Shown here: one piece after another, positions 49,307-57,933 of the stretch
Numbering within the stretch: position 1 is the stretch's first letter
Layout of the letters: every line of letters begins with the position of its first letter
Made by a program: the position numbers and the translations under genes
Notes under the pieces: generated by a model
The model's input: only the letters and a program-made list of their open reading frames with translations
Database searches by the model: none
What the model was told of the DNA's origin: nothing
Assembly (NCBI GenBank): GCA_937872475.1
Contig: CALMSY010000012.1
Span: 89,432 to 153,431, forward strand
Source of the DNA: 67-14 sp020438345
GTDB taxonomy: Bacteria; Actinomycetota; Thermoleophilia; Solirubrobacterales; 70-9
Reading direction: 5' to 3'
DNA length: 64,000 nt

Positions 49307-49328
49307 GTTGACCTTGTAGTCAATCGCA
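49307..49328. promoter_or_regulatory. Palindromic operator, copy 2 of shared 22-bp element
   Basis: The 22 bases are identical to 43914-43935 and include the TTGACCTTGTAGTCAA palindrome. Rightward, TTGACC (49308-49313) would be a -35 box for the FAD oxidoreductase, but the -10 at the 17-base spacing (TTGCGT) is weak. The leftward -10 for the aminotransferase is not clear. The identity over 22 bases in two unrelated gaps argues for a shared regulator site. Confidence 0.7.
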
Positions 49329-49363
49329 CTTTGCGTTAGGGTCGGATCATGGAGGCGAACACG

Positions 49364-51028
49364 ATGCGCACAGGCAGCGCGGCTTCGACCAACGGCTCGG
49401 GCAGCGGAATCCCTTCCACCTTCGAGGCGATCGTCGTCGGCGGCGGGCACAACGGCCTGACCACCGCGGCATACCTCGCCCGGGCGGGCATGAAGACCCT
49501 CGTCCTGGAGCGGAGACCGATCCTCGGCGGCGCCTGCGTGACTGAAGAAGTCTGGCCGGGAGCCCGGGTTTCCCGCTGCTCCTACGTCGTCTCGATGCTC
49601 CAGTCAAAGGTTGTTTCCGACCTGCGTCTCAAGGACTTCGGCTACAAGGCCTACCCGCTCGACCCTGCCTATGCGGCGATGACCGATGATGGACCGATCT
49701 TCTTTTTCAACGAGGTCGAACGGACAGTCGAGTCAATCCGCAAGTTCTCATCGAAGGACGCCGACAACTACGAAGCGTTTGAAGACCTGCTGGAACGCAC
49801 CGCCTCGTTCTTGCGCCCCATGCTGCTCCGTGAGCCACCGGCACTCGGCTCCAGAACACCCGGCGACATCGCCTCCCTGATCCGTGAAGGCGCCCGGATC
49901 GCCGGGCTAGGCAAGAGGGATGTCCAGGACCTGATCCGGATCTTCACCATGTCCGTCGGCGACCTGCTGGACGACTGGTTCGAGCACGATGCGCTCAAGG
50001 GTTCGATCGCCTCGACCGGGGTGGTCGGAGTCTGGGCCGGCCCCCGTACCCCGGGGACCGCCTACAACCTCCTCCACCACGCACTTGGCGAACTCGACGG
50101 AATGGGCGGGGTCTGGGGCCAGGTCGTCGGCGGCATGGGTGCTATCTCGAACGCGATCGCCAGTTCTGCCGAATCACATGGTGCGACCATCCTGACCGAT
50201 GCCGAAGTTGCCTCGATCGATGTTGAAGGTGGCCGTGCGGTCGGGGTCACCCTCACCAACGGAGACAGCTTCCGGGCCCCGGTAATCGCTTCCGGCGCCC
50301 ACCCGAAATCAACGATCCTCGACATGGTCGGGGGCGAACACTTCTCCGACGAGATCCGGACCGACATGGAGCGATACCGGACCAAGGGCGGCTCGGTCAA
50401 AGTCAACTACGTGCTGAACGAAGCCCCGCAATACGAAAACGTGACTGCCGAAGAACAGAAGATGCTGCTCGGCGCAGGGGTCAACATCTGCCCCTCGATC
50501 GACTATCTCGAAGCCGCCTGGCAAGACGCACTCCAGGGTCGCCCCGCGGCGCATCCCTATATCGAAGCCGAGTACCCATCTTCGATCGATGACTCGCTGA
50601 CCGATGACAACCGGACGATCATGACCATGTTCACCCAGTACGGACCGTCCACGGAGGCAGAGTGGGCAGAGGGTGACCGGGAACGCTACGGCGAAACCTG
50701 CATCGACATGCTCACCAGGTATGCCCCGAATTTCCGCGGCTCAATCGACCAGCACGAGGTTCTTGCCCCGCCCGACCTCGAACGGATCTTCGGCCTGCAG
50801 GGTGGCTCGATATTCCAGGGAGAACAGGGGATGAACCAGATGGCCTTCATGCGGCCGGTTCCGGACATGGCCCAGTACTCGACCCCGGTTGACGGCCTCT
50901 ACCTTTGCGGAGCCGGCACTCATCCCGGCGGCGGAGTCACCGCAGCTTCGGGCCACAACGCCGCCCAGAAGATCCTCAAGGACAGGCGAGCGGCCCGCCT
51001 GCCCTGGCGTCGCCGCGTGAAAGCCTGA
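49364..51028 (+). CDS. CrtI-like NAD(P)/FAD-dependent oxidoreductase
   Basis: 554 residues from the ATG at 49364, which has GGAGG eight bases upstream; an ATG at 49349 would add five. The FAD fold EAIVVGGGHNGLTTAAYLARAGMKTLVLERR is followed by LGGACVTEE, and the C-terminal GLYLCGAGTHPGGGVTAASGHNAAQKIL closes the FAD site. This is the phytoene desaturase/PYROXD2 superfamily, many members of which act on non-carotenoid substrates. No carotenoid genes are nearby. Shared promoter element and amine-pathway neighbours suggest oxidation of an amine or its product, still unproved. Confidence 0.88.
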   Translation: MRTGSAASTNGSGSGIPSTFEAIVVGGGHNGLTTAAYLARAGMKTLVLERRPILGGACVTEEVWPGARVSRCSYVVSMLQSKVVSDLRLKDFGYKAYPLDPAYAAMTDDGPIFFFNEVERTVESIRKFSSKDADNYEAFEDLLERTASFLRPMLLREPPALGSRTPGDIASLIREGARIAGLGKRDVQDLIRIFTMSVGDLLDDWFEHDALKGSIASTGVVGVWAGPRTPGTAYNLLHHALGELDGMGGVWGQVVGGMGAISNAIASSAESHGATILTDAEVASIDVEGGRAVGVTLTNGDSFRAPVIASGAHPKSTILDMVGGEHFSDEIRTDMERYRTKGGSVKVNYVLNEAPQYENVTAEEQKMLLGAGVNICPSIDYLEAAWQDALQGRPAAHPYIEAEYPSSIDDSLTDDNRTIMTMFTQYGPSTEAEWAEGDRERYGETCIDMLTRYAPNFRGSIDQHEVLAPPDLERIFGLQGGSIFQGEQGMNQMAFMRPVPDMAQYSTPVDGLYLCGAGTHPGGGVTAASGHNAAQKILKDRRAARLPWRRRVKA

Positions 51029-51038
51029 GAGGAGGCCG

Positions 51039-51641
51039 CTACTCCTCGACGGTGATGTCGAGGTCGGTCAGGTCGGCGAGGTTCGCGTTCAGAGCCGCAT
51101 CGCTCCGGCTGGCGACCGCCTGGGCGAGAACCGAGCATTCGTAACCGAGAGAAACTGCCTCGGTAAGCGTGGCTCTGACACAGCGGGAAAGGTCAACACC
51201 ACATCCGACCAGCTTCGAAACTCCGGCTTCGCGCAACTTCATGTCCAGGTCGGTCCGGAAGAAGGCCGAATATGAGGGGGTTACCAGCCTGAGGTCGTCC
51301 GATCGCGGTTTCAGCCCGTCAACCAGTTCTGCCCCGCGGGTGCCGGCCACCGCATACGGTGCCTTCATGAACTGGGGCTTGCGGGAGGCTTCAACATTCG
51401 CACCGTCAGCCGAGTAGGCTCGGCTGATCCACACGATCAGGTCACCTTCACTCCGCATCCGCTCCGCAGCTGTGGCAACCGCGGGAATTATCGAAGTGGC
51501 ACCTGGAACCTGACGAGGTCCACCGGACTCGACGAAATCGTTCTGCATGTCAATTACCAGCAGGGCTGTGCGTGACCCTTCCGGCAGTGGTGCCGCATCC
51601 GAAACCCCTAGCGGGCCCGGCAGGCTCTTGGCGGCATACAT
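51039..51641 (-). CDS. Isochorismatase-like cysteine hydrolase with altered catalytic Lys
   Basis: 200 residues. The family layout is present: TALLVIDMQNDFVE with catalytic D31, a middle segment PSYSAFFRTDLDMKLREAGVSKLVGCGVD, and the nucleophile in LSRCVRATLTEAVSLGY (C154). In relatives the middle segment carries the catalytic Lys of the D-K-C triad (K-P-x-Y-S-A-F). Here Thr121 takes its place (T-P-S-Y-S-A-F). So activity on ureido or amide groups is doubtful, or another residue replaces it. Converges with the FAD oxidoreductase (10-base gap). Confidence 0.82.
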   Translation of the reverse strand: MYAAKSLPGPLGVSDAAPLPEGSRTALLVIDMQNDFVESGGPRQVPGATSIIPAVATAAERMRSEGDLIVWISRAYSADGANVEASRKPQFMKAPYAVAGTRGAELVDGLKPRSDDLRLVTPSYSAFFRTDLDMKLREAGVSKLVGCGVDLSRCVRATLTEAVSLGYECSVLAQAVASRSDAALNANLADLTDLDITVEE

Positions 51642-51783
51642 GAGCTTTTACTTCCTCCCTGATCGATCTTCGATGAGCTTCGCAGGATCAGAATACCTCC
51701 CCGGGGAGAGCAAGGATGCTTCCGAGGCGCAGTGAAGTTCCCGGTGCCCGTATTCGAGCCGGTCGGGATCCGGGCCGGTCGGC

Positions 51784-53460
51784 CTACGAGCGGAGGTCCC
51801 GTTCGAGCAAAGCATTGCCCCGCTCCAGGTCCGCACGAGCGGCCTTGCTGACCGAGGCCACTCCAAGCTCGCGGTTTATCCGGGCGTTGATCTGCTGGTA
51901 GCTCTCCCCGGTCTTGCGCGAAACATCCGCAACCAGTTCTTTGCGTTCCTCCCGCAGCCGTTCACGTATCGCGTACGCGGAATCCTCGCGGGGCGCGAGT
52001 GTCTTCAACTCCGGCTTTTTCGCCGGTGAGCTGGACAGCGTTTTCATCGGAGCCGGGCTCTGGTCGAGATCATCAGTGGCAAATAGCTGCATGGTCGTCT
52101 GGGCGAGGATCGCATCGTCCAGTTCAGCTGCGCTGGAGCTCAGCGCAGTGAACGCCTGGCCCGGTTCGCCGCGCTCCGGCGGTTCATGATCCAGCTCTTC
52201 CAGCTCGCCTTCCAATTCAGGGCCGAGTTCAATCGCATGGCGGCGTTCCTTCTCGATCTCGAAAGCGAGCTGTTTCAGGCGCCCATCCGCGGGGAGCAGC
52301 AGGTAGCTCATCTGCCGACGGGGTGAAGGGGTTGTCCGGATGAAACGGCCAACCACCTGACGGAAGAAAAGTTCGGTCCGGGCGGCCGTCGCATAAACAC
52401 CGACCCGCAACCGGGGAATGTCGACACCTTCAGAAACCATCAGCACCGAAACGAGCCATCGCTGGTCCGAAACCGCGAATGCCGCGATCCTGGCGCTGGC
52501 ACCAGGTTCATCGCTCATTACGATCTCCGGCTGCTCACCGGTGATCGAACCAAGCCGGCCGGCGATCGCCCGGGCATGCTCCTGGTCGGAAGCCACGACC
52601 AGACCTCCGGCGTTCTCATGACCTGCTGCCCGTACCTCGCTCAGCCGGGCGTCGGCATCACGCAGCACCTCACCCATCCATTCGCCGTCTGCGGCCAGTG
52701 CGGTGCGGAGCCGCCGGGCGGTTTCCGCAGCCGGCAGCACCAGATCAAAATCAGCCGTCCAGACCCGACCGTCGCTCTCCCACTCCATCTCGCCGTCATA
52801 GGGAAGGAAGGTGATCGGCCGGCAGACCCGATCGACCAGCGCCTCCGGATACCCGTACGTGAAGTCAGCGCGGCTGATTCCTTCATCGTCGTAGACGACC
52901 CATGGAATCGCGTCATTGTCGGAACGGAACGGGGTGCCGGAAAGCAGCAGCCGGAAGCTCGCCCGGTCAAAGGCACGCCGCGCGCTAACCCCCCAGCTCG
53001 CCTGGTCACCCATGTGATGCGGCTCGTCGGCAATCACCAGGGTTGGTCGTCTGGCGGCATCGGCGTGCAGTCCCGGTCCGGCCGCAACCGTCTGGTAGGT
53101 CACGGTTACGCCATGAAAATCCGGGGTCTCGGGACCATCGGAATTTGGCCGGTTGGGCTCAAGGTCGATCCCGTAGCGGGCCGCATCTGCTGCCCATTGC
53201 CGACATATATGCGTGGTTGGGGCCACCACCACCACGCGGCTCACCCGGCCACTCGCCAGCATTTCCCAGGCAACCCGCAGCCCAAAAGTCGTCTTGCCCG
53301 CCGCGGGGGTGGCCGACGCCAGGAAACTGTCGCCGGGATGGGCGGCGAGCTCGCCCAGGGCCTGCTTCTGCCAGGCCCTGAGCGGACGATCTGCCGGCCA
53401 GTCCGGGATATTCCGGCCCGGAGCAGGGGTTGGTTCAGCCTGTCGCTGCGCGTCGGTCAA
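51784..53460 (-). CDS. DEAD/DEAH-box helicase (SF2)
   Basis: 558 residues. LRAWQKQALGEL is the Q-like entry, Walker A ATPAAGKTT (50-58), motif II ADEPHH (144-149), motif III LLLSGTPFR, and in the second RecA domain SVLMVSEGVDIPRLRVGV and QVVGRFIRT (motifs V and VI). The C-terminal ~120 residues are acidic then helical (SAYAIRERLREERKELVADVSRKTGES), an unknown extension. Closest in design to the SSL2/XPB-like helicases found as single genes in actinobacteria. Probable DNA repair or RNA role. No defence partner genes are adjacent. Confidence 0.9.
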   Translation of the reverse strand: MTDAQRQAEPTPAPGRNIPDWPADRPLRAWQKQALGELAAHPGDSFLASATPAAGKTTFGLRVAWEMLASGRVSRVVVVAPTTHICRQWAADAARYGIDLEPNRPNSDGPETPDFHGVTVTYQTVAAGPGLHADAARRPTLVIADEPHHMGDQASWGVSARRAFDRASFRLLLSGTPFRSDNDAIPWVVYDDEGISRADFTYGYPEALVDRVCRPITFLPYDGEMEWESDGRVWTADFDLVLPAAETARRLRTALAADGEWMGEVLRDADARLSEVRAAGHENAGGLVVASDQEHARAIAGRLGSITGEQPEIVMSDEPGASARIAAFAVSDQRWLVSVLMVSEGVDIPRLRVGVYATAARTELFFRQVVGRFIRTTPSPRRQMSYLLLPADGRLKQLAFEIEKERRHAIELGPELEGELEELDHEPPERGEPGQAFTALSSSAAELDDAILAQTTMQLFATDDLDQSPAPMKTLSSSPAKKPELKTLAPREDSAYAIRERLREERKELVADVSRKTGESYQQINARINRELGVASVSKAARADLERGNALLERDLRS

Positions 53461-53540
53461 GGCTGCGGAACCTACCCGCCTCGACGGTCGGAACGCCGCC
53501 CGCTCCGGACGTGATATCAGGGTCGGGAGGAGACCTTCCT

Positions 53541-53966
53541 TCAGGACTCCAGGGTCGCTTCGAGGGTGATTTCCGGGACGCCCGCGAGTGCCTTCGAAAC
53601 CGGGCAGTTGGCCTTGGCCGCTTCCGCAGCTTCTTCGAAAGCGGCCTGATCGATCCCGGGAACGTTGCCCACCGTGGAAAGCTCGATCTTCGTGATCGCC
53701 GGGCCTTCGTCCAGCAGCCTCACGGTCACTCTCGCATCGGTCCTGACCGAGTCGACGGGGGTCCCGGCTTCATCGAGGATCAGCGAAAGCGCCATCGAGA
53801 AGCAGGAGGCATGCGCTCCGGCGATCATCTGTTCCGGATTGGCGCCGGGGCCGTCCTCGAAACGGGACTTGAACGAGTATTCGCCACCCAGTGAATCCCC
53901 GGCGGTGAACGTGCCACTGCCGTCCTTGATTCCACCCTTCCACTCCGCGTTTGCTCTTGCTGCCAT
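53541..53966 (-). CDS. osmC: OsmC/Ohr-family peroxiredoxin (OsmC subtype)
   Basis: 141 residues. Redox Cys are C55 in GAHASCFSMAL and C121 in KANCPVSKAL, with the Glu of NPEQMIAGAHA next to the active site. The pattern matches the OsmC (not Ohr) group. Reduces organic hydroperoxides with dithiols such as lipoyl proteins. Single gene, 60 bases upstream of nothing on the same strand except MMPL, whose end lies upstream at 54027. Confidence 0.92.
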   Translation of the reverse strand: MAARANAEWKGGIKDGSGTFTAGDSLGGEYSFKSRFEDGPGANPEQMIAGAHASCFSMALSLILDEAGTPVDSVRTDARVTVRLLDEGPAITKIELSTVGNVPGIDQAAFEEAAEAAKANCPVSKALAGVPEITLEATLES

Positions 53967-54026
53967 TGGTCCTCCTTGGTGGGTCAGTTGCTCCGGTACC
54001 CGACTGGTTCCCGGTATCTGCCCAGA

Positions 54027-56117
54027 CTAACCACCGGTCGATGCCGGCCCGGTTTTTCCGCTTTTCATAAGGACGTTCGATGGCCACCAGACTTTCGGTC
54101 CGATGTCCAGCACCAGGGCCGGAACCAGTATCGACCGGACCAGGAAGGTGTCGAGCAACACCCCGAAGGCAACCGTGAACCCCATCTCAGCGAGAAAAAC
54201 GAGCGGCAGCACGGCCAGCACCGAGAAGGTCCCGGCGAGCACGATCCCGGCCGAGGTGATCACCCCGCCGGTGACCGCCAGTCCCCGCAGCATGCCCTCC
54301 CTGGTTCCGTGGGCGAGAGTTTCCTCCCGCACCCGGGCCATGAGGAAAATGTTGTAATCGATTCCCAGCGCCACCAGAAACACAAACACGTAAAGCGGCA
54401 GGGAAGGGTCAACCCCCGGGAACCCGAAAACCATGTCGCTGAACACGAACCCGACACCGAGCGCCGCAAGGAAGCTCAGCACCACCGTGCCGATCAGCAG
54501 GACCGGCGCGGCGACAGCCCTCAGCAGGCCGATCAGAATCAGGAAGACAACAACCAGGACGATTGGCACGATCACCTTCACGTCCCGCTGGTTCGCTTGC
54601 CGCATGTCATGTTCAACCGCGGTCCCGCCCCCGACCAGGGTGGTCTCCCCGCCAGCTTGATGGGCGGCGTCGCGAATCCCCGGAATCAGGTCGAAGGCAG
54701 CCGGGGAATACGGCTCCTCGGCAAGTATGGCGTTCAGCAGGACCCCGTCCTGGTTGCCGTCCACCTGCCGGATCGAGGCGACTCCCGGCGCTTGTCGCAC
54801 CGCATCGATCACCGCCTTCGATTTCGCCGGATCGCCGACCACGATCTCGGTCGGGACATTGGAGCCATCCGGGAACGATTCGGCGATGAGCTGCTCGCCC
54901 TTGACCGCTTCGACGTCCTCGACGAAACCGTTGGCGGAGGTCAGCCCGCTGTCGTATTGGGTCAGGCCAAGGCACATCACTGCCAGCACCGCTATCGCAG
55001 TCACCCAGACAGGGCGGGGCCTTTTGGCGATCCGGTCCCCTAGCCGGCGCCACATCCCATGCTCGGCGTCGGTCCCGCCGGTTCCTTCCTTGGGCACCCG
55101 GGGCCAGAACACGAAACGTGGCGCGATCACCAGCATCGCCGGCAGCAGGGTCAGCATCGAGAGCATCGCCATGAAAATCCCAACCGCGCCGATCGGCCCC
55201 ATCGAGGCGGTTGAGTTGAGTTCCGCAAGTGCGAGGCAGAGCAGGGCGGCGATCACCGTCAGGCCCGAGGCGACGATCGCCGGACCCGCACTCGAAAGGG
55301 CAACACGCATCGAATCCTGTCTCGATTCGCGGTGTCTCAGTTCCTCGCGATATCGGCTGATCAGGAGCAATGCGTAGTCGGTGCCGGCCCCCAAAACGAG
55401 CACCGAAAGAATCGATGAAGACTGTCCGTTGACGGTGACCCCGAGTTCAGTCAGTCCAAGACCGACCGCACGGGCCCCGATCTCCGCGAATCCGACCGCG
55501 ATCAGCGGCAGCCAGAGCAGGAATGGCGAACGATAGATCAGGATCAGCAGAACGAAGACAAGGCCGAAGGCCGCAACGAAAAGTGTTCCGTTGATCGATT
55601 CGAAAACCTTGACCGAATCGGCTCCGTAGCCGGCGGGCCCGGTCAGGGCGACGTCAAGCCCGTTGAACGAACCGCTGGCGATCTCCCGGGCATGGTCGAC
55701 CGGTTCGAGCAGGTCGTCCGCCTCGCCAGTTGCGGTGATGCTGGATGAGACGATCACCGCCGACCCGTCTTTCGAAACTTCAACCGTCCGGAAAGGGCTG
55801 CTGACCCCTTCCACTTCGGCGTTCAGCTTTTTCAGATCCGAGGCGACCCGTGCCCGGTCAGACGCGGTCAGGCCGCCATCCCTCCGATAGACGATCACGA
55901 TCGGCGCTTCTTCGCTTCCGGTCAGTTCCTTCTGGGCTTCAAGGGCCCGGGTTGCTTCGGCATCGCCTGGCAGGTACGAAATCGATTCGTTGTTTTCAGC
56001 GTCGGCGAACTTGCCGGGCACGTTGAAACTGAATACGAGGAAGATCCCGACAAACCAGGCGGCAACTACCAGCCACCTGGCCCGCGAGCCGGCAGGGAAG
56101 ACCAGAAATGACTTCAT
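54027..56117 (-). CDS. MMPL family RND transporter
   Basis: 696 residues with 11-12 helices and two large extracytoplasmic loops (about 35-170 and 400-515). TM4 and TM10 carry the proton-relay motifs GTDYALLL and GIDYNIFL. The family exports lipids and small hydrophobic compounds in actinobacteria. It ends in a short polar C-terminus without the large MmpL3-type tail. Divergent from the FKBP gene (gap of ~20 bases). Confidence 0.92.
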   Translation of the reverse strand: MKSFLVFPAGSRARWLVVAAWFVGIFLVFSFNVPGKFADAENNESISYLPGDAEATRALEAQKELTGSEEAPIVIVYRRDGGLTASDRARVASDLKKLNAEVEGVSSPFRTVEVSKDGSAVIVSSSITATGEADDLLEPVDHAREIASGSFNGLDVALTGPAGYGADSVKVFESINGTLFVAAFGLVFVLLILIYRSPFLLWLPLIAVGFAEIGARAVGLGLTELGVTVNGQSSSILSVLVLGAGTDYALLLISRYREELRHRESRQDSMRVALSSAGPAIVASGLTVIAALLCLALAELNSTASMGPIGAVGIFMAMLSMLTLLPAMLVIAPRFVFWPRVPKEGTGGTDAEHGMWRRLGDRIAKRPRPVWVTAIAVLAVMCLGLTQYDSGLTSANGFVEDVEAVKGEQLIAESFPDGSNVPTEIVVGDPAKSKAVIDAVRQAPGVASIRQVDGNQDGVLLNAILAEEPYSPAAFDLIPGIRDAAHQAGGETTLVGGGTAVEHDMRQANQRDVKVIVPIVLVVVFLILIGLLRAVAAPVLLIGTVVLSFLAALGVGFVFSDMVFGFPGVDPSLPLYVFVFLVALGIDYNIFLMARVREETLAHGTREGMLRGLAVTGGVITSAGIVLAGTFSVLAVLPLVFLAEMGFTVAFGVLLDTFLVRSILVPALVLDIGPKVWWPSNVLMKSGKTGPASTGG

Positions 56118-56135
56118 TCCCCGGACACTAATAGG

Positions 56136-56651
56136 ATGCGCGCCATGGATCGCAAGTTTGGGTTTCTAATTGGCCTGCTCGTTCTGATCGGCGCTTTGGT
56201 GGCCGTCATCCTGATCGGTCGCGGTGGCGGCTCGGATGACTCCAGCTCGGGCGACGTCAAGAATCTCGACACAAAGCCGAAGATTGAGGCTTCCTCCGAT
56301 GCCCCGCCCACCGAGCTCGAAACGGAAGACATCGTCGTCGGTGATGGTGCCGAGGCGAAGGAGGGCGACACGGTTTCGGTTCAGTATGTCGGCGCAATTT
56401 TCGACACCGGCAAGGAATTCGACGCTTCCTGGACCGGCAGCAAGCCCGGCCAGCCTTTCGAGTTCACGCTCGGTGCCGGCCAGGTCATTCCGGGCTGGGA
56501 CCAGGGAGTGGCAGGCATGAAGGTCGGTGGCCGCCGCAAACTGGTCATCCCTCCGGATCTCGGCTACGGCGAACAGGGCAGCCCTCCCTCCATCCCGGGC
56601 AATGCCACCCTGGTCTTCTATGTCGATCTCGAGAAGGTCACAACCAACTGA
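56136..56651 (+). CDS. FKBP-type peptidyl-prolyl isomerase, membrane-anchored
   Basis: 171 residues; an ATG at 56145 (MDRKFGF) with GGA eight bases upstream is an equally good start. One N-terminal helix (FLIGLLVLIGALVAVILIG), then a Ser/Asp linker and the FKBP domain at about 62-170: VSVQYVGAIFDTGKEFDASW, FTLGAGQVIPGWDQGVAGMKVGGRRKLVIPPDLGYGEQG. Active-site residues (Y, F, D, V-I, W, Y) are in place. Acts outside the membrane on prolyl bonds in exported proteins. Similar proteins are common in actinobacteria. Confidence 0.92.
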   Translation: MRAMDRKFGFLIGLLVLIGALVAVILIGRGGGSDDSSSGDVKNLDTKPKIEASSDAPPTELETEDIVVGDGAEAKEGDTVSVQYVGAIFDTGKEFDASWTGSKPGQPFEFTLGAGQVIPGWDQGVAGMKVGGRRKLVIPPDLGYGEQGSPPSIPGNATLVFYVDLEKVTTN

Positions 56652-56688
56652 CAGACCGGCGGGCGACCCCTGAACAGGTGAGGGAAGC

Positions 56689-57192
56689 ATGGGCTTGATC
56701 GACGAACTGGTTGAGAACAACCGGAGGATTTCTTCCGGGCTTTCGCCCCAGCATCTCGATGTCAGGCCGAAGGGGAAGCTGGCGATCGTCACCTGTATGG
56801 ATTCGCGCCTGAACGTCTTCCAGGCTCTCGGCCTGGGAGATGGCCAGGCGCACATCCTCAGGAATGCCGGCGGGGTGATCACCGAGGATGTGATCCGGTC
56901 ACTAGCAATCTCGCAGCGGAAGCTCGGGACGGAGTCGGTGATGCTGATCCATCACACCGACTGCGGCATGCAGACGATCACCGACGACGGTTTCCGCTCG
57001 GAACTCCAGGCCGCGACCGGCACCGCACCTTCTTTCGCGATCGAATCGTTCACTGATGTGGAGGCCGATGTCGCCCAGTCGATCCTCCGGGTGCGGCGAT
57101 CCGAGTTCATCCCCCACCGCCAGGACGTTCGCGGTTTCGTCTACAACGTGACCGATTATTCCCTGAGCGAGGTCAAGGTCGAGAACGACTGA
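56689..57192 (+). CDS. Beta-class carbonic anhydrase
   Basis: 167 residues. Zinc ligands: C36 in VTCMDSR, H89 and C92 in HHTDCG. The Asp38/Arg40 dyad is intact. Compact size is that of the Rv1284-like group in actinobacteria. Interconverts CO2 and bicarbonate in the cytoplasm. Its stop overlaps the next start by one base (TGATG), so it is coupled to the ArsC-like gene. Confidence 0.93.
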   Translation: MGLIDELVENNRRISSGLSPQHLDVRPKGKLAIVTCMDSRLNVFQALGLGDGQAHILRNAGGVITEDVIRSLAISQRKLGTESVMLIHHTDCGMQTITDDGFRSELQAATGTAPSFAIESFTDVEADVAQSILRVRRSEFIPHRQDVRGFVYNVTDYSLSEVKVEND

Positions 57193-57527
57193 TGCCGGTT
57201 GTTGTCTATGAGAAGCCGGCCTGCACCACCTGCCGCAAACTGTCGAAGCTCCTGGAAGAGCAGGGCATCGATTTCGATTCGGTCGAGTACCACGTAACCG
57301 GTCTTCAGGAAGCCGAGATCCGTGACCTGCTCGCCAAGGCAGGAATCACCGCTGCCGAGGCGCTTCGCCTGCGCGAGGAAGGCGCCCGCGATCTCGCCGC
57401 TCAAGAAGATGATGTGATCATCGCCGCAATGGCCGAGCGGCCGGAGCTCCTCCAGCGCCCGATCGTCGTCAACGGTGACAAGGCTGTCCTGGCCCGGCCG
57501 GTCGAACGGGCACTTGAGGTCCTCTGA
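57192..57527 (+). CDS. ArsC/Spx/YffB-family thioredoxin-fold protein
   Basis: 111 residues. VYEKPACTTCRKLSKLLEEQG has the CxxC in the ArsC position, then the helical insert with EIRDLLAKAGIT, and the end RPIVVNGDKAVLARPVERALEVL. The Arg triad region of arsenate reductases (RPI plus others) is partly present. Could be an arsenate reductase or a redox protein of the YffB group. It is one-base coupled to the carbonic anhydrase. Its 3' end is within a tandem duplication. Confidence 0.85.
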   Translation: MPVVVYEKPACTTCRKLSKLLEEQGIDFDSVEYHVTGLQEAEIRDLLAKAGITAAEALRLREEGARDLAAQEDDVIIAAMAERPELLQRPIVVNGDKAVLARPVERALEVL

Positions 57528-57564
57528 GCCGCCGGTCGAACGGGCATTTGAGGTCCTCTGAGCC
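57497..57564 (+). repeat. 34-bp tandem duplication across the arsC-like 3' end
   Basis: Bases 57497-57530 and 57531-57564 are the same except one C/T change. The first unit holds the last codons and stop of the ArsC-like gene; the second is a noncoding copy. It looks recent. Confidence 0.9.
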
Positions 57565-57672
57565 GCCGGTTCCCGGCGCCGGGTCATCAAGCGGCTCCCG
57601 GTTCCCGGCTACTCCGGCCGTCACCGCTTACCGATCAGACCTGCCGGATCGCCGGGTCGGTACCCTGACGGC

Positions 57673-57933
57673 ATGAAACCACCGTGGCGTGACCTCGACG
57701 AGAGACTCGAGTTCGAAAATGAAGCGGAGCGTCCGCTGCGTGAATCCGGCGAGGGTGAATCGGAGGGATTCGAAGAAGCCGAGGCGGAGTTGATCCATCA
57801 GACCGAGGATCCGGGACTTGGCCGTGATCCGGAGCTTGACGCTTTCGCTCCGGAAGAGGACGCCGGTTCGACCTACTCGGAACCGGACGAGATTCGTTCA
57901 TCGGAAGTACCGGACGACGACTTCGACGGCTAG
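57673..57933 (+). CDS. Small acidic protein of unknown function
   Basis: 86 residues, strongly acidic (Glu and Asp in more than a third of positions). It starts PPWRDLDERLEFENEAERPLRESGEGESEGFEEAEAELIHQTED, a pattern I recall in short conserved actinobacterial proteins without a name. Cytoplasmic, no predicted helix in membrane, probably disordered in its second half. Overlaps the convergent methyltransferase gene by four bases. Confidence 0.7.
   Translation: MKPPWRDLDERLEFENEAERPLRESGEGESEGFEEAEAELIHQTEDPGLGRDPELDAFAPEEDAGSTYSEPDEIRSSEVPDDDFDG

Noticed and set aside
51784..53460. Helicase as part of an anti-phage system
   Set aside because: No nuclease, methyltransferase or sensor partner is adjacent. 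The protein resembles single housekeeping SSL2-like helicases.
52576..53514. 312-codon plus-strand open frame
   Set aside because: Antisense to the helicase gene, whose motifs are complete. No ribosome site or recognisable domain.
53976..55043. 355-codon plus-strand open frame
   Set aside because: Antisense to the MMPL transporter. Its His/Gln/Arg-rich low-complexity protein is typical of a shadow frame.
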